Positions 33,419 to 45,522 of a DNA stretch of 64,000 nt are shown in pieces. The position numbers were made by a program, and so were the translations under genes. Under the pieces are notes generated by a model, which saw only the letters and a list, made by a program, of their open reading frames with translations, was not told the origin of the DNA and searched no databases. Position 1 is the first letter of the stretch. Each line of letters opens with the position of its first letter. The stretch lies in NCBI GenBank assembly GCA_022925895.1, contig JAKSYS010000034.1, forward strand, positions 1 to 64,000, given 5' to 3'. The stretch is from Fragilaria crotonensis. Its lineage: Eukaryota > Bacillariophyta > Fragilariophyceae > Fragilariales > Fragilariaceae.

Positions 33419-36400
33419 CTCGCTTCCCTAATTGGGCGGTACGCGTTCTTTATATGGTGTTAGTCGACGTATGTTGACACGTTCATTGACAATGCCACGT
33501 TGAATGCGTACTGTACCATTAGCATAGGTTTCAGTAATCCGATAAGGTCCCGTACGTGGGGCGGATAATTTGGAGATCAGTCCTGGTTTTTCTAGTAGGA
33601 CTTTTTCGCCAACACGGTACTCGTGTTCAATGCGTTTAGCATTTTCCTTTTTATTATTGGCGTTAATAGTATCTTGCTTACGTTGTCTTATCCTAGCCCA
33701 ATCCGTCTTTAATTGGATGGGCAACAACATGTCGCGTCCAAATACTAACTGTCCGGGTGTAGCATCTAATGTAGTATGTACTGTACTACGTATTGCCCAC
33801 GCAGCTGCACTTAGGAACGGTCCCCAAGGGTCATTCGCATCGAGTTCTTTTTGTTCGAGTTCGAATGTCCGAAGTGCATTACCCAGTACTTGATGTACTC
33901 GTTCTACAATACCGTTTGATTGTGGGTTGTAACTGGATGACGGTTTTCTTTCATACCATAATTCGCACATTTGTTTGAATTGTGCTTTGAATTGAACCGT
34001 TATCATACCCTATATGTTGGGGTCGTGGATATCTCGTCAACCACGTATTATTAAACGCTTCCATAACAGTATGTGCGTTCTTATCTGGTATTGCTATGAC
34101 TTGAACCATCCTGTTACGGGATCAATCATAGTCAACGCACGAAGTGTATGCGTAGACGTTGGATACGTACAACGTATGGTCCAATCAAGTCTACGTTTAC
34201 ACGAGACCAGGAAGTTCTTCAGCTTCCTTAGGAGGTAAGTGTCCATACTTCTTCCTTTGTTTCTTAAATAGTTGACACGTACGACCGTCTTACAGAATGT
34301 CTCAACGTGACTACGTAATTTTGGCCACGTACATGTTTGTCGTATCGTTGCTTCAGTGCGTGATTCGCCTGGGTGTGCTAGATACTCATGATACCAAGCC
34401 ACTACGCGTTGTTGAAGTTGAATAGGAATATATATTTTCCTTGGTACGTAATGACCTCAACTCCTTCAATTGTTTTGGTATTGAAGTTCTGACTTTTGAT
34501 TTCGTACTTCTTCGTTTAAGCTCATTATCTAACCGTTGGTATTTAGCGATTAGCATAGGACTTAACGGAAAGTCAGTTTCTTTAACGTCTGTTTTTGTCA
34601 TGAAGATGTAAGCCATCGTATCATTTGTAGGCTCTGTTGGTAACTTCTCATTGAAGTTCGCATCTAATCTTGACAAGGCGTCAGCAATGACGTTCTTTTC
34701 TCCTTTTATATGTAGAAAGGTAGGTCCAAACTCTTCTATCAGGAGTCTCCATCGTATTATACGATCAGTGGACATTTTCTGATATAGGAGATTCTTATGA
34801 TCGGTATGTACTATCAGTTTTGACCTAATAGTATATTTTTGAATTCCTTAAGTGTTTCTACTATGGATAACAGCTCTTGTTCACCAGTCGTGTAACGTTT
34901 TTGAGCGCTGTTAAGTTTCCTACTGTAGAAAGCTAACGGACGGTCATTTTGCATTATGACTGCTCCCAGTTGATAATCACTGGAGTCCGTATAAATGTGA
35001 AAGTCTTTTGAGAAGTCAGGATAAGCCAGTAATGTCTCTCGACTTATTATGGCCTTAATGTCTTCAAATGCTTTCTGTTCTTTATCGTGCCAAATAAATT
35101 TAGCTTTGGCAGAACACAGCGCCGTAAGCGGTGCTAGTATGTGACTTCTACGTCGCCACATGTCACGGTAGTAATTGATCATACCTAAGAAACGTCTTAA
35201 CTGCCGTTTGGTAGTTGGTGGTGTCAGCCGCATAATCGCTTCCACTTTCTTAGGTTGAGGTTGGATACCGCGACGAGTAATCAATATCCTAAGTAATCAA
35301 TCTCGGTCACAGCGAACGAGGATTTACGTGGGTTAACGGCAAAGCCAACATCAGTTAGGCGTTGCAACACGAGTTCAACATGCTGAAGATGGTCCTCGTA
35401 GGAACCTGCTGTTGTAATCAGTATGTCATCTAAGTACGCGCATTAGGCAAATCGCCCATAATGTCATTAATTATGGCCTGAAAGATGTCAGGACTGCCAT
35501 TCAAACCCATAGGTAGGCGACAGTAGCGATATTTGCCCCAGGGTACAATCATTGTACATAGATAGCTGGATTCTTTATCCAGGACAATATGGTAGTAGCC
35601 CATACTTAAGTCCAGAGCCGTTGCCCAATTAAACCCTTCAAGTTTCTGAAGAAGGTCTGCAATCTTGGGTAACGGGTATGGTTACGTTTATGTACCTATT
35701 AAGTACACGAAAGTCCGTTAGGACTCGAACGTCACCAGTCTTTTTAGGCTGTATGAACGTTGGTGCCGCCCACTCGAGTCATTGCACTTCGTTAATACTC
35801 CTATGTCACATAAGCGTTGAATTTCTTTCTTCGTTGTTTCCTCGTAGCATTTTGGTACAGGAACGGACGAGCGTGATACGGCTTCTCATCCTTACTTAAG
35901 GGCCGTAGTTCGAGATGTACAGGCGGTACATTAGTACGCCCAGTCCTCCACTAAACAACTTCGGATACTTTCGTAGCGAACGTACGAGTTGTTTTTGTTG
36001 ATCGTTACTTAGGTGCGTATCCATGTGTGCGTAGTCATCCAGATCTAACGCACTATAGTCTGCATCCAGTATACGTTTCTGCCTCGCTTCTGCTTCCTTG
36101 AGTACCGTAGGTTCGATACTGTGGTAGTAGATAGCTGTAGCATTCTGTAGATCGGATATTACGTGTTTTCTTTCATGGGAATTTCTACACCTTCCCATAC
36201 TATCCGTTGTGTATTGAAATTAATTTCGATACCCAATTCTGATAGTAAATCTGCACCGATGATCATGTCATACTGTGCATTCTTGCGCAACGTATGTGTG
36301 TCCTCGTGACACACCCATTGTACTATCTTTGACATACTAAACTCGGGTAATTTGAATTTAATTTCCCGTTGCAGTTCGTTACGAATTGACCACCCATAGT

Positions 36401-37866
36401 GTGCCATCGTGTATGTGATGTTTTGAATACCGGTCCAGTTAAGCCCGTATCGCATCCTTAAGTATAATTGTCGCAGATGCTCCAGTGTCTAGCAAAATGC
36501 GAACAATGCCGGGTTTGCCTGTTCCCATCACTTCGCCCACGACTTCGGTGGTTTTGTGTTTTTGTTTTGTCTCTTACTGCCATGGCCATCTTTGGATGGC
36601 AATATCTCACTAGAAAATGAACCAAAGTAGATGGAACTTTCGTCACTATCTTCTTTAGTCTCTACTGTGCTAATGGTTGTCTTGGGACTGAACATTTCCA
36701 CGATTTCTGCATCCGAATTCTCGGGTGTAAAGTCGCGGACCTTACGCTTGCCAGACTTCGGGTTGCGTGGAAGACGCTCAAGGATAGCGTTAAGCTGCTC
36801 CTGCGTCATCAAGACATTTCGGTCGGTAAAACCGACATTTTTCTTACCAGGTTTCTGTTTCCCCTTGTTCTCAGGGTTAAACCAACAGTCTTTCGTAGTA
36901 TGATTCGTACGACCGCAATGCGCACACTTCTTATACTTAGACGACTGTGTTTTGGCCGTTGCCATTTTGTCAGCGGACTTACCGTTCCAATTGCCCTTTT
37001 TCGTGCCCTCAGGGTTATCGGATTTGTCCACCTTACGACGTTTGGCCTCAAGTGCCTGTCTGAGTTCAAGTTTCTCAAAATAATCAACAGTGCCTTGAAA
37101 ATCGAACTTATAAAGCTCGATGTTCGCACCAAGAATGACCGCTTGCCATTCTTCAGGCTTCGCCTGGTTGAGAATTTGAATCAAGTCGTCATCAGACAAT
37201 TTAGACGGTTCAGCCTTACCTTCTTCCCGTGGAAAATACGGTAAGTAATTATTTAGCTCGCGTAAGCGTAGCAAAGTTACGAACCGTATGACTTCCAAGA
37301 CGTAGGTAATGCTGCATGTACACCACCTGCTTCTGGTACGCATGCAAGATTGGGAAGTAAGACTTACCAACTTCCGTCATTACCAGCTGGAAAATCTCGT
37401 TTGAGTCTTCCTCTGTCGTGCGGGACCCGCTACGTTCTCCGTATCGAGTCTACGCCACGTTTGCTGGAATTTGTCTCTTGCACTGCCCTTAAGTAGTGCA
37501 AGAGCCATAGACGCTTTGTTCGCCAGACTCGAGCGGATAGTCACGAATGACCTCCTCGAGCTCTATGCGCCACTTCACCACGCTTCTGGCGAGGTGTCGT
37601 AGTCTCAAACAAACGAATTCTCTTTTCGATATTTTTGGAGTTCGCATTTCCGGCTTCAATCGGGACGTCGATTTTTTTATAGTTGCCCTCATCGTCAGAT
37701 TTCTCTGTCGATTTCTTGGGCCTATCAAAATAAATCGACGGCGGATTCAACGCGAGGTTCGACTGACGGAATGCGACATGTTCCGCAGACGAATTTTCAG
37801 ACGCTTGCGCTTACCTTTATTTTTGTTCGTCATGGTGATGTACTGACTACTGGAGTGAATTCACTG

Positions 37867-38248
37867 TGCCCTACAGCGAAGTAATCAGTTTTATTTTGGA
37901 GGCTAATTTGTAGCTAGTTTTAAAGGATTAATAGTTGCACCTTATTAAAAGTTATGAGACTAGTTTTTAAAACAAGAGAGCAGTCCCATCCTTGGTGGGA
38001 TTGGACTGTTCTCTTTCATTCATCTAGGAGACTCAGTGAGTCTCAAGAGATGTCAGACAGTTCTCATTCTACTGTTGTACGGTTGTACTGTTGTACAGGA
38101 TCAGTGTTCTATTGTTGCACTGTACTATGGTATTACTAGTCTACCGGTATATCCAAGTACTATACATGGCCATTGTATTGTAGTACTGGATACTAGTAAT
38201 ATAGTATACTGTATCGCACTACGCTAAGGGCACGTGCGGTGTACTGCA
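37867..38248 (-). repeat. LTR (5' LTR of the minus-strand Gypsy element)
   Basis: Begins TGCCCTACA and ends GTACTGCA; near-identical to 33035-33418. The bases immediately inside (CAGTGAATTCACTCC on the minus strand) should hold the primer-binding site, but no tRNA match is obvious. Confidence 0.92.
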
Positions 38249-38253
38249 GTGCC
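38249..38253. repeat. Target-site duplication GTGCC (right)
   Basis: Matches 33030-33034 exactly; the two copies bracket the LTR element. Confidence 0.9.
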
Positions 38254-39621
38254 GACCTTGAGTTCACCAGAGCCTATCTGGACAGGGTACTCAATCACAA
38301 TTTCGAATGGCTACAGGGACAAGATACCAAACTTGTTGGGGAACCCGGCTTTCGCTGTCGCGAGATATTAGTCCGATTCTTTCACATCAGTGACTGTCTT
38401 GAAAAGCTGAGGAAGCTCTACGATGATAAGAATTCCGACGAATTTGCACGGTTCCGCGAACTGGTCGTCGGATTACCGACAGAGCAGAAAGAAGCAATGG
38501 ACAGGAAAGTTCACTCGTTCATCTCGAGTTCGATTCGTCAGCTTGACAAGAACTTTGATCGATGGGCGAACGGTCCTTTATTCTTTCTTGCCTCCTTCAG
38601 TTCATTCAAAACTGCCCAAGTTGTCGCCCGGATTCTCTTGTCATTGCCTGCACTCTATGAGCATGCACCATCCAGTGGAGATGTCGTTCTTTTGGAGCAT
38701 GATGCGGCAATCGACATGTTTGATTTTCAAGAGTTTGTTGTGAAGCGGAGCTCTGGGAAGCTTCTTGGTGTGCAGACATCATCCAACGTGATGGACAACC
38801 TACCTGCTCTTCGTTTGATTGCCAACGGGTCAGACATGTGGGACGCCGACGTTGCGGAGAACAATGGTGTGCTGGTTGCCTTCCAGAAACTTTTCTTTGC
38901 CAAATTTGCTGGACTTGCCTCGGTCACGCAAATGGTTGAGGGTGGGGTAAAGAAAATCGGTCACTACACAACAACAGGTCGACTCGGCGAGCTGGGTAGC
39001 TGCTATGGCATTGCAGCAAACTCGTATGAACATATCACAAGTTCATCACAGGAGGAGGTTGACGGCGAAAGAAGAAGAGTACGTGCTACGCGGGGTTGCG
39101 TCCAAGCTATTCAGATTGCCCACCAAGCTATTAAGAATGGTAGAATACTCGACGAGATGATGAGGGGAGAGAACGGCCACGTGATCCAAAATCATCAAGG
39201 TGAGCTCAGGAAGCTAGTACTACTTGATGCTGGGCAGGACGGACAAAGCAGCAGCCTACGCAAGAAACGGGTGGACAGTACTGTAGAGAAATTCAAGGAA
39301 GGATTCAACATCGCAAGACCTGCCAACAGCAGGATGAATATGACTGGTGTCACGCTCACGGCTGTAGCGCTTGGCCAAGTTGCCTATAAGGATCTGCGTA
39401 CAAAGTATCACACTACGGAACTAAGGAAAGAGCTGCTTCATCGTGGGATTCGGCAGGATGATCTGTTTAATCACCGTACGAACAAGGCGATGGGATTCAA
39501 TGAACTCAAGAAGCAACTGCAAAATATCACAGGCGATACAAGCAGCTTCGACCAGCTTTGTGTGGAGGCAGATTTCCCTCCGCATTTGGAACTAGTATTG
39601 GATGCAGTTGATGAGAACTAA
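38254..39621 (+). pseudogene. Transposase-like unknown protein, 3' part (downstream of the LTR insertion)
   Basis: Continues the frame left at 33,034 (DLEFTRAYLDRVLNHNF) and runs without interruption for about 455 codons to TAA at 39,621. Mostly helical and soluble, with HDAAIDMFDFQEFV and a Lys/Arg-rich C-terminal third. No zinc knuckle. The good frame over 1.37 kb and the young LTR insertion suggest the gene was intact until recently. No terminal inverted repeat was recognised, so mobility of this unit is not shown; it could be a single-copy host gene descended from a transposase. Confidence 0.5.
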
Positions 39622-39833
39622 TACCTACTACTACTAGAGGCTTTATTCCAATTAATTTGTATAACGGAGCAAAACTTTTAGTACGGGAGCGCTGACGCTG
39701 CAGCAATAACCGATGCGATTGTCACGACATGGATTGCATTCTGAGGTTGAACCGATAAAATGGCCAACCTATTACGTTTGTTACCATGTCTGAGACTGGT
39801 ACAGAAATGCTTGTTCTGTGCAAAAGACTTGTG

Positions 39834-40521
39834 TCAGCACACACTTGCCATCCGAGGAGGATGAAGAGGTGAGGAGTCACACAACAATTTTCGTTTGCCG
39901 CCACTGTCACTTGCACCAGTGCTACTACTCGTGCTTTCATGTTGTTGCATCGTCGCCGTCAATAATGCTGGTGCCAACATGGTACAGGCATGGACATAGT
40001 GTCCACCATCATCATTCATCATGGTCTTGAGGCCAGCACTGTCAAATAGATGATGGCGCATCGTATTTCCTCCTTGCAATGCATATAGACACGATCATGC
40101 TTCGTATCGAGCAATGCAGGTATCATCTGTTGTTGTTGTTTTAGTGGCTCAGCCAGAATTCTCATCGGTACTGGAGGGCTCACCACATTCTCGTTTCGCC
40201 CAACAAAAAGCTCCGACGTCAAGCTTTTGGGTCGCGTCAAAAGTCGGCGCCTCGCTCCGTAGCATCAGATTCGATCGCTGTTGTGTTGTTGCTCTCAAAA
40301 ATCGCTAGTACTCTTGACCATGATCTCTCACTGCAGCTCATTCCACGAGATTTTGACAGGGTGTTGCCCATCGAAAGCGTCGGCGGAAGTCTCATTTGTT
40401 CAATAGTAACAAACCCTTTGCACCCTTCTACCTCCACCATAGAGTCAGACAATCCGATTTCATCATTCTTCTCGTGCATGACGTTGACGTTGGAACTGCC
40501 CGGACCACACACCACACTCAC
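39834..40521 (-). CDS. Possible hypothetical protein, low-confidence, frame changes
   Basis: Minus-strand frames beginning at ATG 40521 (MSVVCGPGSSNVNVMHEKND) give about 90 codons of normal complexity, followed in other frames by SLTSELFVGRNENVVSPP and SDSGGKRKLLCDSSPL. Complexity exceeds that of AGTACT spacers, and two frame changes would be needed. No domain recognised; may be non-coding. Confidence 0.25.
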
Positions 40522-40936
40522 TTGATGTCGAAAATTTAATTGATCGCGATCATGCGGTAATGAATTGTTAACTATTCAGTACTTAATATATATTAATTTC
40601 TGAATTTATAGCGTACACAGCTGTGAAGTTTACATATCATTTAAACTTCTACATTACATATATATCGAGGAGCTGTCGCGAGATGGGAGACCCATATACT
40701 GTAGCGAACTTATATTCGGGACAATCGGGACTCCGGACTCCGGACTCCGGCCTCCTCAGTACAACTACTACGGTAGCCTACTTGTTTGAACAACGAGTCT
40801 ACGAGTACTGTTTTATGTGGCACATGTTGTAGTAAAGAATCCTACAGTTTTTACAGTACTCCGGTAGTGTAGTATCTGGTAGTGTAGTACTGTAGTGCCC
40901 TCGAAGTACTGTATGCATATGACATATGACATATGA
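40522..40936. other. AT-rich then palindrome-rich spacer, no gene
   Basis: 40,530-40,670 is AT-rich. 40,720-40,910 carries tandem GGACTCC units and AGTACTGTA-type words. Ends in CATATGACATATGACATATGAC next to the foldback element. Confidence 0.5.
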
Positions 40937-42115
40937 CCAGCAAGTTGCGGTCATTCTCTTTAAACACAAAACTTGTTGACAGATGGAAGCGGCAACGTAA
41001 AGGAAAAGAAATTTATTCTGAAAGAACGATCTGTAGTATATGTGAAACCTAATAGAATCGATGTTCTGAAACGTCATAGATACCATATGAGACAGAGGAA
41101 TAATTTCCCCGGATATACGAAACAACGAATGATTAACAATAAATGTCGAATTTCAGTTTACTTAAGGATACAGCCTAAAATCACCATGTACAAGACGACT
41201 GCAATCCAACGTTCGAGAAATAGATTCAGAAAAAAGATATGTCTGAATCCGAAGTTGTAGAGACGGAATCTGTCTAATCTCTTAAGTGAAACCTCTAAAG
41301 TTTTGTCTAATGTCTAAAGTGTTTTACGGAATCTCTCTAATGTCTAAAGTCTTTAGAGAGAATGAGACTTTAGACAAAACTTTAGAGGTTTCAAAAATGT
41401 TTAGAGATTCTGCAGATTCCGTCATGACCACAGACGAGTTCCACGATTCCAACAACAGGTTTTAGTACAAAGTGACCATGGTGCAGTAATTCTCTCTAAA
41501 CATAAATTTCGTCTCGTGGCTTCACATACAATCAATACTACGAAGAGATGCCTAGACAGAGATTACCGCACCTTCCACGGTCATTTCGTGCTAACTTGGG
41601 TAAGTTAACATCGTGGAAACTTGTCCGTGGTCATGACGGAATCTCTCTAAACTCTTAAGTGAAACCTCTAAAGTTTTGTATAATGTCTAAAGTGTTCCAC
41701 GGAATCTCTAATGTCTAAAGTCTTTAGAGAGAATGAGACTTTAGACAAAACTTTAGAGGTTTCAAGAAATGTTTAGAGATTCCGAAGATTCCGTCATGAC
41801 CATGGACGAGTTTTCCAAGATTTCAAAAAGACCAATGCCTGTCGTACTTAGGTTTCCCAACAGCTTCCACGGAAGTTTTAGGTGTCATCCCTTGTAAACC
41901 GAAATAGACTTTTAATCATTCGTTGTATGAACAACCCGTAGAAATTGTTCCTTTGTCTCATAATGATATTAGTTGTGACATTGCAGACATGAAATTTAAT
42001 TTCTTTTCTCTGATATGACAGATCGTCCTTTCAGAACAAATGTCGTTTTCTTTTCGGATGTCGCTTCCATCTGCGAACAAGTTTTGTGTTTAAAAGAGAA
42101 TGACCGCAACTTGCT
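40937..42115. mobile_element. 1.2-kb foldback element: ~220-bp inverted arms around two hairpin repeats
   Basis: Left arm 40937-41165 begins CCAGCAAGTTGCGG and is inverted at about 41890-42115, with moderate divergence growing inward. Between the arms, two direct copies (about 41,265-41,440 and 41,625-41,815) each fold on themselves: CCTCTAAAGTTTTGT ... ACAAAACTTTAGAGG. Both copies also carry matching GATTCCGTCATGACCA ends. No coding capacity. GCATATGAC occurs just outside the left arm (40915) and just outside the neighbouring MITE (42434), a possible remnant of target duplication. Confidence 0.68.
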
Positions 42116-42432
42116 GGCATGTTTATTTAAGGCGATCTCCCGGGTTCCCGCCTCAACTTCCTAAAATAAAGGTTGACACGGCGCCTAAAATAAGCGGTTT
42201 TTTGCCCGTATGCCTGATCGGAGCTTGAGTTTTGCCTAAAATAAGCACTTTTATTTGGTTAAATTTCCCCTCTGTACAGCTCAACAGTAACATGGTATAC
42301 AGTCTATGTATAATTTCTACGTAGAAATGGTTTCAATTTGTAAAGTGTCTAAAATAGGCGGTCATATTCTTATTCGGCGCCTTAAATAGCTTATTCTAGG
42401 AAAATAAGGCTACTGACTTAAATAAACATGCC
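42116..42432. mobile_element. 317-bp MITE-like element with 16-bp perfect TIRs
   Basis: GGCATGTTTATTTAAG at 42116 is perfectly inverted at 42417-42432. Inside are repeated CCTAAAATAAG words in both orientations. It directly abuts the foldback element. Target duplication not certain. Confidence 0.65.
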
Positions 42433-42670
42433 TGCATATGACCTATGGTGATCCACACTCTTCCATTTGACGAGTGGACACCGAACACGGACACACACAC
42501 ACAACAAGTATTAGCGGTACAAGTAGTCTCTAGTAGAGAGGATGCCATCGGATTTTCACCACAGTTAAACATTTAATGCATCACGTGTCCAACATCTGAT
42601 CTTGGGAACGACGTTCTCACTTCTCACACAAGAAGCCTCTCCACTTCTCCACACGAGCAAGACAAAGAAA

Positions 42671-43084
42671 ATGAGTTCTGATAACATGGGCGCCAATATG
42701 GCAGCGGCAGTTGACGCTGAACTAGCCAAGTTTCGTTCGTTACAGGAAGAAATGGCGGAAAAGCATCAGACACTTCAACAGCTTTTGGCACAGCAAAATG
42801 AAAATGAAATGGTCCAGCAAGAACTGCTCCTTCTTAAAGACGAAGATCGCGTTTACAAAATGGTTGGCCCAGTTTTACTCAAGAATGACTTGGACGATGC
42901 TAAGCTGACTGTAAGCAAAGATTGGAATTCATTAATGGGGAAATCAAAAGGTCGAAAATTCTATCCAGGAGTTGGAGAAAAAGCAAGTGAAGTCGCTAAA
43001 AAGGCCAACGAAATGCAGGGGCTAATGCAACAGGCTGCCGTTGAAGCTACCAAAGCAATTGCAGCGCAACATGCTAGGGGCTAG
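42671..43084 (+). CDS. PFDN6: Prefoldin subunit 6 (beta-type prefoldin); internal segment distorted by probable base losses
   Basis: Part of the hexameric prefoldin that delivers actin and tubulin to the CCT chaperonin. The N-terminal coiled coil (KFRSLQEEMAEKHQTLQQLL) and hairpin motif VYKMVGPVLLKNDLDDA are clear. After residue about 80 the frame as given reads a non-family stretch (KDWNSLMGKSKGRKFYPG). Reading one extra A at three A-runs (near 42,920, 42,958 and 43,002) turns this into RLEFINGEIKR, SIQELEKKQ and so on, the usual second coiled coil, and returns to the annotated C-terminus. The three losses sum to zero frame change, so no stop reveals them. Start ATG 42671; stop 42 bp from the convergent NOC2 stop. 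Confidence 0.85.
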   Translation: MSSDNMGANMAAAVDAELAKFRSLQEEMAEKHQTLQQLLAQQNENEMVQQELLLLKDEDRVYKMVGPVLLKNDLDDAKLTVSKDWNSLMGKSKGRKFYPGVGEKASEVAKKANEMQGLMQQAAVEATKAIAAQHARG

Positions 43085-43125
43085 GTAGCGCTAAAATTCG
43101 AAGGGTAAGATTTCGACCGAGTTTC

Positions 43126-45522
43126 TTAGGATTCCATATCATCGTCACTGTCCTCGTCGCCAGACCAATCAACTCCTTCTTCCACCTCATCCTCTTGCGC
43201 CATGGCATCCTCCGCTGATAATGCAATACCGGTCTTCTGTTTCTTCTTAGAAGACTGACTGCTTGGAACGTCGTCCTCGTCATGCACTTCGGTCTCCTTC
43301 GGAACAGACTTAATTTTTGCGGCAGGTCGGGTAGCCTCTTCCAGACGCTTCTCCTTTCCAACTGCTGCTTCGTATCGATCACCCATCGAGGGTTCGCCGC
43401 TGGGCTTGAGCGCCTCCAAGCGCTTCACATCCTTGGGAGCTTCCGTAAGTTTGGCACGTTCCGCTCGGGCGAAATCGGCGTAGCGCTCGCACAGGTCGAT
43501 ACAGCCCTTGGCGTACGCACGCCAGCGACCATTCTTGGAGGTTTTGATGAATTTGCGCAGGTGCTGACAAATGAGGACCGTGAATTCGGGAAATGCTGGA
43601 GAGTAACGGTAGAGGTCGATTTCGCGATTCAACAAGACGAAGATTTCACTCATGCAGGCTTCCATCTGTTCTGCTGTCCGCAAGGTGTTTTCCTTTGGGA
43701 GCTTGATGATGAGTGCCAACTGGACGCCACGAGAGCACTCTTAGTCTTGTCCTTCTTGGCCTTGGAATAAAACTCCTTCAACTCAAGAGCATCCAACAGA
43801 ACGTTCACGTTTGGAATGAAGCACTCGGAAGCGGCTGCCATTTGCTGTAGAAATCGAACGCAATGAAGACGCAGAGGCAAATGCCGGGTTGTAGGAACCA
43901 GTTTTCAACTCCTTGAATAACCTCTGTGAGTGGGTAAACAAGAGAGCGGAGGAGCTCCGCCTCCGAACTTCGTGCTGATTCCATGTCCTTGGCCATCTTG
44001 CATGCTTGTGCCAAGACAGCAGACCAGAGCTTGAGGCAATGAACGTATTGCCAACAGTACACTACTTGAAAGGCCTCGGCAGTCTTCTTTTGCATTGCGC
44101 TACGAAGGTGTAACGCAAGTTGACGGATGTAGACGAAGGCGTGTTGGTAGGACGAGTGAAAGTCCAGACTGTACAGTTCCACAATGCAATTGCCCATGAA
44201 GGTCAGCGTTGGCAGGACCGAAGTGACAGTCGCAGATGTTCCGTACTTTGCGCGTTTAGCGTAGGCTAGGTACGTCTTCTTAAGACAATCCTCGATGAAA
44301 GGAAAGGGCTGCGTGATGGCCATTTGTCTTATGCGGATAAAGGCATTCAACCTGACTACTTGGTAGTCTTCAGAGGAATCTAGGGGGGCTGACCACAGAT
44401 TGGTCAACGATCTCAGTAAGAGCTGAGCAATCTTCGGAAGTGGCGTCAGGAATGGAATATACTTTCCAAGCGCCCTCAATACAAACGACAGCTGCTTCGG
44501 GTCTTTGCCTTCCGACAACAAGTGTAAAGTAGCCTTGAAAAATGATTGAAGGATTGAGCACATTTCCTTCCAACGAAATGAACGCATAAGCCTTTTCGGT
44601 GGAATTGGCGCGTTCTCGTCCCGCTCGCCATCCACGCTTTCCTCGTCGTCGTGTTGCTCGTCGTCTCCCGCCTTCTTCTTTTTCTTACTTTGGTTGGGGT
44701 CTTTCGTCCCTCGCCGAGTAAGTGGTAGGTGAATTCCTCGTAACATCGAGTCAGAGTCAATACCAAAACTTGATCAAATGTCTTACGAGAGTCGATGTGA
44801 TACTTCTTGCCCTTGTCGGCGTTGCGTTGATCAGGATCAGAGAGATGACAGGCGGACTTGTATATCTGTACAAGCTTCTTTAAACTCTTGACTCCGTGCG
44901 ACTCGAAAGCACCTTTTACAAGTTTGTCAAGAAGTTGAGTAGTCACCACATCCGCGACGTTTTCAACCTCCATTTTCTCAGCTTCTTCATCCTCTTCCTC
45001 ATCGTCGTCCTCTTCGTCATCGTCATCTGCGTGAAAGTCGAGCAACTCTTCTTCGTTCTCTTGCAGGAAATTATGGAACTCAGGGTCTGATTTTGAGAGT
45101 TTGTCCATTTCCCGTTGCATTCTCTCAGCAGCGGCATCAACATCGTCTTCGTCACTGCCACTACTTTCGTCGTCGCTTTCCTGATCCTCAACTTCGACTT
45201 CGTCATCCTCGCCGTCGATGTCGTTTTCTACGTCCTTACCAGTCAAATCGTCGACAGTTTTCTCAAAGAAGCTGTCAAGATCCAGTTCTGCTACATTTTC
45301 ATGACTAGTAAAGTCGTTTTCGACCTTCTTTGTCCTCTCCTTTTCAAGTTGTTCGTCAGCGACTGCCTTGGCTTTCTTGATAGCGTAAGCATCAGCACCA
45401 CCACCTTCGGCCTTGCGATTTCGCTTCAATTTTCCCTTATTGGTGATTGTACCCTTCTCCAATCGAGCTTTGACGCCGCCTGACTTCTCAAACTTGCGCG
45501 CTCGTTTCGTTTGCTTGACCAT
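43126..45522 (-). CDS. NOC2: Nucleolar complex protein 2 (NOC2), 60S ribosome biogenesis; frame shifts at short runs
   Basis: NOC2 forms Noc1-Noc2 and Noc2-Noc3 complexes that escort pre-60S particles. The ATG at 45522 opens a basic N-terminus (MVKQTKRARKFEKSGGVKAR), then long acidic runs (EEDDDEEEDEEAE). The conserved NOC2 domain follows: LSFVLRALGKYIPFLTPLPK, TFMGNCIVELYSLD, PLRLHCVRFLQQMA and IPNVNVLLDALELKEFYSK, ending with an acidic tail. It is spread over four minus frames. All three transitions (near 44.70, 43.90 and 43.74 kb) shift in the direction of one lost base, at GAAAG, GAAAAC and CTCG. With those, the product would be about 800 aa, normal for the family. I read this as one gene with base-call losses. 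Confidence 0.85.

Larger units (their letters stand above)
33035..38248 (-). mobile_element. Ty3/Gypsy LTR retrotransposon, 5.2 kb, minus strand, both LTRs present
   Basis: Bounded by LTRs of 384 and 382 bp starting TG and ending CA, with a 5-bp target duplication. In element order from the right: gag with a CCHC knuckle (CAHCGRTNHTTKDC, about 36.92 kb), protease region with an LLDTGAS-type site (about 36.5 kb), reverse transcriptase (about 36.1-35.2 kb), RNase H (IYTDSSDYQLGAVI, about 35.0 kb), integrase (about 34.4-33.7 kb, with SSSYNPQSNGIVERVHQVLG) and a C-terminal integrase tail. RT-RNaseH-integrase order places it in Ty3/Gypsy. A purine tract abuts the left LTR as expected. The two LTRs differ at only a few positions (about 99% alike), so insertion is recent. 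The coding region is split into several frames, roughly ten breaks as assembled, some of which may be base-call losses. Confidence 0.92.

Noticed and set aside
33428-34006. Integrase frame as a stand-alone host gene
   Set aside because: It lies between matching LTRs in the expected Gypsy position, so it belongs to the retrotransposon.
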